Source: Desulfuromusa sp.
GTDB taxonomy: Bacteria; Desulfobacterota; Desulfuromonadia; Desulfuromonadales; Geopsychrobacteraceae
Assembly (NCBI GenBank): GCA_021647765.1
Contig: JAKIUD010000039.1
Coordinates: 1-31,401 of the forward strand
Length of the DNA: 31,401 nucleotides
Reading direction: 5' to 3'
This document shows positions 25,776 through 31,401 of the stretch, piece after piece. Numbering within the stretch: the first letter of the stretch is position 1; every line of letters starts with the position of its first letter. A model generated the notes under the pieces. The model was not told where the DNA came from and searched no databases. It worked only from the letters and a program-made list of their open reading frames with translations. The position numbers and the translations under genes were made by a program.

Positions 25776-25855
25776 TTTAATATTCTCCTTTGTAATTGGG
25801 GGGGGGCAGTGCTCTCTTTGCAGCCAGAAGATGCCACAAGAAACAAACAAAAAAA

Positions 25856-25869
25856 TTGATGCAGGTCAA
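25856..25869. promoter_or_regulatory. FNR/HcpR-type binding site upstream of hcp
   Basis: TTGAT-GCAG-GTCAA, read on the other strand as TTGAC-N4-ATCAA, matches the CRP/FNR-family half-site pair. In related bacteria HcpR, a CRP/FNR-family regulator, controls hcp through such sites (established). The site centre is 87 bp from the hcp ATG. A -41.5 arrangement would place the start near 25821. Confidence 0.75.
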
Positions 25870-25994
25870 TTGTGGACTTTTTAGGTTATAGTTACTTTTA
25901 ATTGTTCTATCCCTATGATTTGTTACATCTGAATTCTAACATATTAATATGCCACATTCAATTACCACCAAATAAGTAATAATTTTATGCTTAC

Positions 25995-26008
25995 TTGATA
26001 TGGATCAA
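25995..26008. promoter_or_regulatory. FNR/HcpR-type site of the 26067-29361 operon
   Basis: TTGAT-ATGG-ATCAA is a perfect FNR-type palindrome. Its centre (26001.5) is about 41.5 bp from the start predicted from the TATAAT at 26031-26036, the classic class II activator position. Confidence 0.82.
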
Positions 26009-26030
26009 TTCTCTCAACCTCTCATTCCCC

Positions 26031-26036
26031 TATAAT
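26031..26036 (+). promoter_or_regulatory. -10 box of the SBP-GTPase-ABC operon
   Basis: TATAAT, a perfect -10, with the FNR-type palindrome replacing a -35. The expected transcript start is near 26043, giving a 24-nt leader with AGGAG. Confidence 0.75.
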
Positions 26037-26066
26037 CACTTACAAACACATAAAGGAGACCAGACA

Positions 26067-27308
26067 ATGACAACGACAATAATAGATAAGATCCATAAAG
26101 AGATGACCGTTAAAGAAGTTCTCGACCGTTGGCCGGCAACCCTGGACGTTTTTGTGGCAAACGGGTTTGAAAACTTTCGGGATGAAAAACAGCGCAATGC
26201 AGTTGGCGCATTTCTAAAACTCGGGCGAGCGGCCCAAACCAAAAAATACGATCTTGATAATTTTCTCAGCTTGCTGCAAGACAAGATTAATGAGGAATTG
26301 AATCAGGTCGATGTCACCATGAAAGTGACTGAAAAAACCGACAGTCAGGTGACCGTTTCCGGGCTACTCCCCTGTCCAGTTCGACTGCCGCTGCTTGAAG
26401 GCTTTGACGCATTTATTGAGAACTATACAAAAGAAACCGGTAACTCTGTCAGCTACAAATTGGAAGCCGCTTCAGTTGGAGCCAACTGGATCGAAGAAAA
26501 TATTCAGGGAATTGACGATGCTGATGACCTGCCGGACATTTTTCTTTCCGCCGGATTTGAAACGTTTTTTGATCAGAAAACGATTGGACGCTTCAAGGAT
26601 CAGGGCATTTTTACAGATATCACCAGCGCCGAAGTCAACCCCGATTTTGCCGCTATCGACATTAAAGATCCAAAGAAAGATTATTCAATTATCGCCGCAG
26701 TCCCTGCTGTTTTTATGGTGAATCACGATGTTCTTGGCGACCTCCCAGTGCCTCGCCGCTGGTCAGATCTGTTGCAGCCGGAATATGAACAACAGGTTGC
26801 CCTGCCGGTCGGCGATTTTGATCTATTCAATGCTATTCTCCTGTCCCTGCACAAAGAGCTTGGTGACGAGGGAATTAGAAAACTCGGACGTTGCATGTTA
26901 AAATCGATGCACCCGTCACAAATGGTTAAAAATGCCAAGCGAGTTGCCGAAGAAAAACCGATTGTGACCATCATGCCCTATTTCTTTACCAAAATGGCAA
27001 GAATGGTAAAAAGTCTCGAAATTGTCTGGCCTGAGGACGGTGCTGTCGTCAGCCCGATCTTCATGCTCACCAAAAAAGCAACCCTTGAGCGGGTCAAACC
27101 CATTGCTGAATATCTTGCCAGTAAACCTGTCGGCGAAATTCTGGCACAAAAAGGGTTGTTTCCATCCGTTCACCCCGAAGTCGATAATTTGCTTGAAGGA
27201 GACCACCCATGGAAGTGGGTTGGCTGGGACTACATCTACCAGAACGATATCGGTGCCTTGATTAAACATACAACCCAGGTTTTTGAAGATTCTATGAACG
27301 AGGTATAG
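26067..27308 (+). CDS. DUF1858-like domain fused to a cytoplasmic binding-protein-like domain
   Basis: 413 residues from the ATG at 26067, which has AGGAG 8 nt upstream; the longer frame starts in the FNR box itself. Residues 13-75 (TVKEVLDRWPATLDVFVANGF ... LDNFLSLLQ, with intervening residues) resemble the DUF1858/ScdA_N helical domain, but the CxxC often seen after the GF is replaced by ENFRDE. Residues ~95-400 resemble a type 2 periplasmic binding protein (LPDIFLSAGFETFF, VFMVNHDVLG, RRWSDLLQPEY, WPEDGAVVSP), with a lone Cys103 in LLPCPVR. No signal peptide or membrane anchor is present, so it should stay in the cytoplasm. It is first in the operon with a GTPase, an ABC ATPase and a zinc-ribbon protein, divergent from hcp. 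Ligand and function unknown. Confidence 0.82.
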   Translation: MTTTIIDKIHKEMTVKEVLDRWPATLDVFVANGFENFRDEKQRNAVGAFLKLGRAAQTKKYDLDNFLSLLQDKINEELNQVDVTMKVTEKTDSQVTVSGLLPCPVRLPLLEGFDAFIENYTKETGNSVSYKLEAASVGANWIEENIQGIDDADDLPDIFLSAGFETFFDQKTIGRFKDQGIFTDITSAEVNPDFAAIDIKDPKKDYSIIAAVPAVFMVNHDVLGDLPVPRRWSDLLQPEYEQQVALPVGDFDLFNAILLSLHKELGDEGIRKLGRCMLKSMHPSQMVKNAKRVAEEKPIVTIMPYFFTKMARMVKSLEIVWPEDGAVVSPIFMLTKKATLERVKPIAEYLASKPVGEILAQKGLFPSVHPEVDNLLEGDHPWKWVGWDYIYQNDIGALIKHTTQVFEDSMNEV

Positions 27309-27322
27309 AGCACGTGTTGATT

Positions 27323-27394
27323 GTAGGGGCGAATCTCGTATTCGCCCGGGATCGCACAAACATAATAACGGGCGAACACGAGGTTCGCCCCTAC
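27323..27394. repeat. dispersed double-palindrome repeat, copy 3
   Basis: 72 bp with perfect ends GTAGGGGC (27323-27330) and GCCCCTAC (27387-27394). Internal palindromes are GGGCGAATCTCGTATTCGCCC and GGGCGAACACGAGGTTCGCCC, each with one or more mismatches. It sits inside the operon, 14 nt after the binding-protein stop and 25 nt before the GTPase start, where the RNA hairpins could change the expression ratio of the genes on either side. Confidence 0.78.
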
Positions 27395-27419
27395 GGAAAA
27401 ACAGCATACAGGTGAAACT

Positions 27420-28103
27420 ATGAGATTTTTAACCATATCCGGCCCCCCCTCATCGGGAAAGACTTCGGTCATTTTACGGGTCATTGAAGCATTACAAGAA
27501 AAAGATAGAAAAATCGGTGTCGTCAAATTTGACTGCCTTCTCACCGATGATGACAAATTGTACGCAAAAAAAGGGGTTCTGGTCAAAAAGGGCTTATCAG
27601 GAGCACTTTGTCCAGATCACTACTTTGTCAGCAATATCGAAGCATGTGTCACCTGGGGGCATGCCAACCACTGCGAATATCTCATCAGTGAAAGTGCCGG
27701 GTTATGTAACCGCTGTTCTCCCCACATCAAAGAAATCACAGCTGTCTGCGTCATTGACAACCTCAGCGGAATCAACACCCCGAAAAAAATCGGTCCGATG
27801 CTCAAATCTGCCGATATCGTTGTCATCACCAAGGGGGATATTGTTTCTCAGGCAGAGCGGGAGGTCTTTGCATCACGGGTTAAGCAGGTCAATCCCGGTG
27901 CTGTCATCATGAATGTCAACGGTATTACCGGGCAGGGAGCCTTTGAGCTGACCAGCCTGTTCGAAGATGCATCCGATATCGAAACCTTGAAGGGAAAAAC
28001 CCTGCGTTTTTCGATGCCATCGGCACTCTGCTCCTACTGTCTGGGTGAAACCCGGATCGGAGAAGAATATCAGACCGGCAATATCCGCAAGATGGAGATT
28101 TAA
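27420..28103 (+). CDS. HypB/UreG-like SIMIBI GTPase with Cys pairs
   Basis: 227 residues, starting MRFLTISGPPSSGKTS with AGGTG upstream. P-loop GPPSSGKT is at 8-15. A switch I-like Asp38 lies in VVKFDCL, followed by ESAGLC (91-96) where switch II is expected, and TKGD (137-140) as the guanine-specificity motif. Cysteines are plentiful: Cys39, 64, 76, 85, a C96-x2-C99 pair with His102, and C204-x2-C207 near the end. The fold matches GTPases that load nickel or other metals into enzymes, suggesting metal or Fe-S binding. The following ABC gene starts 3 nt after its stop. A named family is not claimed. Confidence 0.8.
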   Translation: MRFLTISGPPSSGKTSVILRVIEALQEKDRKIGVVKFDCLLTDDDKLYAKKGVLVKKGLSGALCPDHYFVSNIEACVTWGHANHCEYLISESAGLCNRCSPHIKEITAVCVIDNLSGINTPKKIGPMLKSADIVVITKGDIVSQAEREVFASRVKQVNPGAVIMNVNGITGQGAFELTSLFEDASDIETLKGKTLRFSMPSALCSYCLGETRIGEEYQTGNIRKMEI

Positions 28104-28106
28104 TCA

Positions 28107-29105
28107 ATGAAAGATACCACATTATTTCAGCAGCCGTTGATTGAAACTCTCATTGACCACCCTTACATTGAAGATTTTCTGACCTCTTTCGGCTTAATCG
28201 TTAAACCGGGAGAGGAAAGTCTGGCGGCATACCTTGACAGTCTTGATCCAGACACTCTGGAAGATCTGGGCATTGCCGAAGAGCAACTCCGTCAGAGTCT
28301 TGATGATTTTTTAACCGGAATGATGGCAATGAGCGACCCGATGGAGAAGGTTGAATCTCTCACCATCATCGGGGGACACAACAAATCTGGACACCCTGAA
28401 AATCTGGAACTGATTCTGAAGCCAGGTGAGATTATCTGCATTGTCGGCCCAACCGGTTCGGGAAAAAGTCGCCTTCTGGCCGATATTGAATGGGTCGCGC
28501 AAGGCGACACCCCGACCAAACGCAAAATCCTTATCAATGGTCAAGTCCCAGACAGCAAGTGGCGTTTTTCCACTGAATATAAACTGGTGGCACAATTGTC
28601 CCAAAATATGAATTTTGTCATGGATCTGTCGGCAGATGAATTCATCCGCATGCACGCAGAAAGCCGACTGGTCACCAACCCGGAAGAAATAGTGACCCAG
28701 ATTCTACAGCAGGCCAACGAACTGGCGGGAGAACAATTTGCGCCAGACACCCCCGTCACATCTTTAAGTGGTGGACAATCCCGAGCACTGATGATCGCTG
28801 ACATGGCAATTTTGAGCAAATCACCCATTGCCTTGATTGATGAAATTGAAAATGCCGGAATCGACCGTAAAAAGGCATTAGACCTGTTGGTTCAGGAAGA
28901 AAAAATTATTTTAATGGCAACTCACGACCCGATTCTCGCCCTGATGGGTGACCGCCGTCTGGTGATTAAAAATGGCGGTATCGATAAAATTATTGAATCG
29001 AGTCAGGCAGAACGAAAAAATCTGGTGACGTTGGAAAAATTAGATAACAAACTTCTCGCCCTGAGAAATAGAATCCGAACCGGGGATACCCTGGAAAACA
29101 TTTAA
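28107..29105 (+). CDS. soluble ABC-type ATPase with N-terminal helical domain
   Basis: 332 residues. Residues 1-75 form a helical region (PLIETLIDHPYIEDFLTSFG ...) whose pattern recalls the DUF1858-like domain of the first operon protein. The ABC domain has Walker A GPTGSGKS (114-121), a Q-loop at about 163-166, signature LSGGQ (220-224), Walker B IALIDE (241-246) followed by IENAGIDR, and H-loop His273 in ATHDP, so all catalytic elements are intact. The C-terminal ~40 residues are charged. There is no transmembrane permease in or near the operon, so it more likely powers a soluble remodelling or delivery reaction than import. GGAG for its start lies within the end of the GTPase gene. Confidence 0.88.
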   Translation: MKDTTLFQQPLIETLIDHPYIEDFLTSFGLIVKPGEESLAAYLDSLDPDTLEDLGIAEEQLRQSLDDFLTGMMAMSDPMEKVESLTIIGGHNKSGHPENLELILKPGEIICIVGPTGSGKSRLLADIEWVAQGDTPTKRKILINGQVPDSKWRFSTEYKLVAQLSQNMNFVMDLSADEFIRMHAESRLVTNPEEIVTQILQQANELAGEQFAPDTPVTSLSGGQSRALMIADMAILSKSPIALIDEIENAGIDRKKALDLLVQEEKIILMATHDPILALMGDRRLVIKNGGIDKIIESSQAERKNLVTLEKLDNKLLALRNRIRTGDTLENI

Positions 29106-29118
29106 GGAGAAGAGAACA

Positions 29119-29361
29119 ATGCATGATGGTTGTAGTGGTAGTTTTGGCAGTGGGGAGCAGATTGTAAACAAATTAAGGCAGATGGGCTTCAGCAGCTACG
29201 CGATGCCAACTTCCCCAGAAATTAAATGTACAAGTTGTGAAACTGTTTTCACCATGCGGACGATGGAAGACCGCTGCGATAATTGCGGCATGGTCTATGG
29301 AGTCACTCCCTGTCATGCAACTGATCCTGGTAGTATCCAACCTGCAGGTATTGATTATTAA
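29119..29361 (+). CDS. small zinc-ribbon protein, last gene of operon
   Basis: 80 residues; AAGGAG lies 9 nt before the ATG and the gene follows the ABC ATPase by 13 nt. C37-x2-C40 and C53-x2-C56 form a zinc ribbon or rubredoxin-like knuckle, followed by Cys65-His66 and preceded by Cys5. No other domain is present. The N-terminal HDGCSGSFGSGEQIVNKLRQ could be a helical docking segment. It may bind metal or pass electrons or metals to its operon partners. I do not recognise a family. Confidence 0.75.
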   Translation: MHDGCSGSFGSGEQIVNKLRQMGFSSYAMPTSPEIKCTSCETVFTMRTMEDRCDNCGMVYGVTPCHATDPGSIQPAGIDY

Positions 29362-29371
29362 TTGACTGGAT

Positions 29372-29479
29372 ATTGCAGTAAACCTGGGACTGTCCCCAGC
29401 ACCATCGGGGGCTGTCCCAAAGTTTACGATCCACGAAGAACCACGGCGGTTTGCACCGCAAAAGCCCGGGACAGACCCA
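29372..29479. repeat. dispersed hairpin-bearing repeat B, copy 2
   Basis: Matches 4822-4929 at roughly 85-90%. Here the left stem reads GTAAACCTGGGAC with GTCCCAAAGTTTAC, so both partners of the central pair changed relative to copy 1 (GGAAC/GTTCC). A second stem is GCGGT/ACCGC. The right-hand extension of copy 1 is absent. It fills the 129-bp gap between the zinc-ribbon gene and the convergent PilZ gene. Confidence 0.75.
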
Positions 29480-29490
29480 CCGGTCTACCC

Positions 29491-30141
29491 CTATTTCTGT
29501 TCCTCGTTCGCCGATTCCGAAATAAACCGCCAGAGGACTGATCTGACAGAGCTATCCAACTCGTGAAAACTGATTCCAACACTGTGTTTATCCCGCTTGC
29601 CATTTTTTGCTTTTTCGGTCCAGCAAATTTCTCCAGATATTGACAAAACCTCCTGCCGCTCCGGTAATAAAAAGTGAATATAAGCTTGCCCCTTAACCCT
29701 TGGTAGCGGATTTGAACTGGGAATTTCTATACGTGCACCTTCCATACTAAGATTGAAAAAAACACCGCTACATTCATGTTTATTGTAACGAATCTTTACC
29801 CGCAAAGGTGCAAGAAACTGCATTCGAAAATTATCTCGAGCTCCGGTCATCATCCCTTGTAGAATATTTAAAAATTGTTTGATGCTACTTTTGCTGACGG
29901 CAGAGCTAACTGGGTTCTCTTCCATTGAGCTATGTTCATCAATCACCTCATCTAACAATTTACGGTAGCGAAAAAACCGCTTGAGCAGATCCCGCCGATC
30001 AAAAGTGAAACCATTCGATGAAACCAGGACATTATTTACCGCAACATCAGCTCCACAGTGTTCACAGGCAATTGTCGCGATTTCCGCCAATAATGCAGAA
30101 CTTATATATTTATTACACTTGGGGCATTTCATTATCAGCAT
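29491..30141 (-). CDS. PilZ-domain c-di-GMP effector with N-terminal zinc ribbon
   Basis: 216 residues. C6-x2-C9 and C26-x2-C29 form an N-terminal zinc ribbon. A helical linker (about 45-98) leads to a PilZ domain starting with R102-DNF-R106 (RxxxR) and N130-LSMEG (N/DxSxxG), so both cyclic di-GMP-contacting motifs are intact. The domain ends near SVGISFHEL. It is probably cytoplasmic, acting on motility, polysaccharide or biofilm functions. It starts 33 nt after the HD-GYP gene, which degrades the same messenger, so the pair likely forms one signalling unit. The output partner is not visible. Confidence 0.88.
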   Translation of the reverse strand: MLIMKCPKCNKYISSALLAEIATIACEHCGADVAVNNVLVSSNGFTFDRRDLLKRFFRYRKLLDEVIDEHSSMEENPVSSAVSKSSIKQFLNILQGMMTGARDNFRMQFLAPLRVKIRYNKHECSGVFFNLSMEGARIEIPSSNPLPRVKGQAYIHFLLPERQEVLSISGEICWTEKAKNGKRDKHSVGISFHELDSSVRSVLWRFISESANEEQK

Positions 30142-30174
30142 GGAATTTCTCTTGCTTTGACAACTTGTTATAAA

Positions 30175-31299
30175 TCAACTGAAATAAAATTCGTGATCCA
30201 GATAGCGATCTTTAATTTTAATAATTTCCGGTAAATTCTCTAAAAACAGCTCCACCATGATCGGTTCAAAATGCTGACCAGATTCTTTCTGAATTGCCTC
30301 AATCACTTTTTCAAGCGGCCAGGCTTGTTTATAAGGTCGGTCTGAGGTTAAGGCATCAAATACATCACTGATCGCAGCAATTCGTGCAGAAATCGGGATT
30401 TTATTTCCAGAAATCCCATGAGGATAACCGCTGCCGTCCCATTTTTCATGATGATAAAGGGCAATCTCCCGTGCTAAAGAAATCAGCGGTGAATCATGCT
30501 CACCAATGATTCTGGCACCAATTTTGGGATGCTGCTGCATTATCAGCCACTCCTCAGGGGTCAGTTTTTTTGACTTTAACAAAATACTGTCTGGAACCCC
30601 GATTTTGCCAACATCATGCATCGCACTGGCATAGAGTATCAATTCTGAAAATTCCTGACCTAACCCGCGCCGTAACGAAAGTAAACTACAGATATGGCTC
30701 ATCCGTTTAACGTGTGCCCCGGTTTCGTTATCTCTTAACTCACCGGCCACAGCCAGCCGTTGAACAATCTCAAACTGGGTTGAAAGAATCTCTTTCGTCC
30801 TCTTACGAATTTCACTCTCAAGCAGAGCTTTCCGGGACACCTGCTGTTTATGATATAAACTCGCTTGCAGAATATTCTGAATTCGCAGCAGGACTTCCCA
30901 ATTTTCATACGGCTTGGCAATAAAATCTTTAGCGCCCATCTCCAGCGTTTTTTTTCGAGTTTTTGGATCGGCATGAACAGACAACACAATCACTGGCAAA
31001 AAACTGCCTTTGGCATCTTTTTGCAACCGTTGTAAAACGTTTATTCCGGATACTCCAGACACACCGGATATATCCGACATATCAATATCAAGAAGGATCA
31101 GATCAAAGCGATTCTTCCTGTTCAAAGGAAGGGCTTGAAAAATCTCATTTGTGGAAAAAAGATTATTGTACCCCTCCTTTTCCATTGTCTCGTGCAGCGG
31201 CAGAACATTAAACGGATCACCGGACACAATTAAAATTTTGGCTGAATAAATATCACTCAGGGCACTGCTTGTGACCCGACTTCCGCACATATTCCTCAC
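30175..31299 (-). CDS. HD-GYP phosphodiesterase response regulator with degenerate receiver
   Basis: 374 residues. The receiver-like domain (about 18-145) has Asp71 in LILLDIDM and Lys129 in FIAKPY, but the acidic pair after strand 1 is replaced (ILIVSGDP instead of ILIVDDEP), and an SGVSGVSG stretch is inserted after Asp71. The HD-GYP domain (about 180-345) keeps GAHVKRM, H228-D229 in MHDVGKIG, and HHEKWDGSGYP (283-293), so cyclic di-GMP hydrolysis is plausible. The start is uncertain: the GTG at 31299 and ATG at 31290 both lie in or beside a mobile-element-like motif (31274-31289), so the first ~10 residues may be recruited sequence. Confidence 0.85.
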   Translation of the reverse strand: MRNMCGSRVTSSALSDIYSAKILIVSGDPFNVLPLHETMEKEGYNNLFSTNEIFQALPLNRKNRFDLILLDIDMSDISGVSGVSGINVLQRLQKDAKGSFLPVIVLSVHADPKTRKKTLEMGAKDFIAKPYENWEVLLRIQNILQASLYHKQQVSRKALLESEIRKRTKEILSTQFEIVQRLAVAGELRDNETGAHVKRMSHICSLLSLRRGLGQEFSELILYASAMHDVGKIGVPDSILLKSKKLTPEEWLIMQQHPKIGARIIGEHDSPLISLAREIALYHHEKWDGSGYPHGISGNKIPISARIAAISDVFDALTSDRPYKQAWPLEKVIEAIQKESGQHFEPIMVELFLENLPEIIKIKDRYLDHEFYFS

Positions 31300-31348
31300 A
31301 AAGCCCTTGATATCAGGGTTCCTTGGAAAATAAGGGCACTACACTTTA
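31274..31348. repeat. mobile-element-like scar, right end
   Basis: TGTGCGGAAGTCGGGT on the minus strand (31289-31274) and AGGGCACTACACTTTA on the plus strand (31333-31348) repeat motifs of the left scar. On the minus strand GTGTAGTG precedes the GTGCGG block by 47 nt, whereas one base separates them at the left. The two scars are therefore in opposite orientation. No transposase is seen. The rest of the sequence to 31401 holds nothing I recognise. Confidence 0.4.
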
Positions 31349-31401
31349 TTCGTATTTTTCAATAATATAAGCACATCGCTTCATCTTAACGCCCATGAGT
31401 T

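Noticed and set aside
25995..26066. Upstream extension of the first operon protein (start at 25995)
   Set aside because: That start lies in the FNR-type palindrome and before the -10 box; the ATG at 26067 has a proper ribosome binding site.
3464..27394. CRISPR-like interpretation of the GTAGGGGC repeats
   Set aside because: Copies are kilobases apart, palindromic and without spacers or cas genes.
26067..29105. Ordinary ferric-iron-type ABC importer
   Set aside because: The binding protein has no signal peptide and no permease gene is present, so a standard importer is not supported.

Overview
The window reads as a chromosomal segment from an anaerobic, probably metal- or sulfur-respiring delta-group proteobacterium (Desulfuromonadales/Geobacter-like). 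This is inferred from the mix of a eukaryote-type citrate synthase, a class I hybrid cluster protein, a TAXI-type TRAP transporter, sigma-54 two-component pairs, a DnaB with a Cys-rich insert, and an HD-GYP/PilZ pair. No rRNA, tRNA, CRISPR array or complete insertion sequence is visible. All gene calls come from reading translated motifs; no database search was run.

Layout. 1-300: a truncated methyl-accepting chemotaxis protein tail beside a mobile-element-like scar. 342-3375 (minus): guaB-guaA (GMP synthesis). 3540-4635 (minus): prfB with a canonical programmed +1 frameshift. 4965-11508 (minus): dctB-like kinase and dctD-like sigma-54 activator, then a sigma-54 promoter driving a TAXI binding protein and a fused TRAP permease. 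11752-16245: an RlmI-like rRNA methyltransferase (minus), a UbiE-like methyltransferase (plus), an OmpA-family lipoprotein (minus) and citrate synthase (minus). 16609-20155 (plus): dusB-ntrB-ntrC, overlapping or abutting. 20240-23233 (minus): dnaB, hisI and hisG. 23518-24120 (plus): an unrecognised membrane protein. 24147-25775 (minus): hcp. 26067-29361 (plus): a four-gene operon divergent from hcp. 29491-31299 (minus): a response regulator with HD-GYP and a PilZ protein (cyclic di-GMP turnover and sensing).

The most interesting region is 24147-29361. hcp and the divergent operon each have an FNR/HcpR-type palindrome (TTGAT-N4-RTCAA) upstream. In the operon promoter the palindrome centre lies about 41.5 bp from the start point predicted by a perfect TATAAT. 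The operon encodes a binding-protein-like polypeptide with no signal peptide and an N-terminal DUF1858/ScdA_N-like domain, a HypB/UreG-like Cys-rich GTPase, an ABC ATPase with no membrane partner, and an 80-residue zinc-ribbon protein. An entirely cytoplasmic set of 'transporter' parts co-regulated with Hcp suggests an ATP/GTP-driven metallocentre delivery or repair system rather than transport; that function is inference.

Several dispersed repeats punctuate the window. Three copies of a 71-81 bp double palindrome bounded by GTAGGGGC/GCCCCTAC lie at 3464, 20152 and 27323. Two copies of a roughly 108 bp element with compensatory stem changes lie at 4822 and 29372. Short mobile-element-like motifs recur in opposite orientation at the two window ends, each next to a gene with a missing or altered end.
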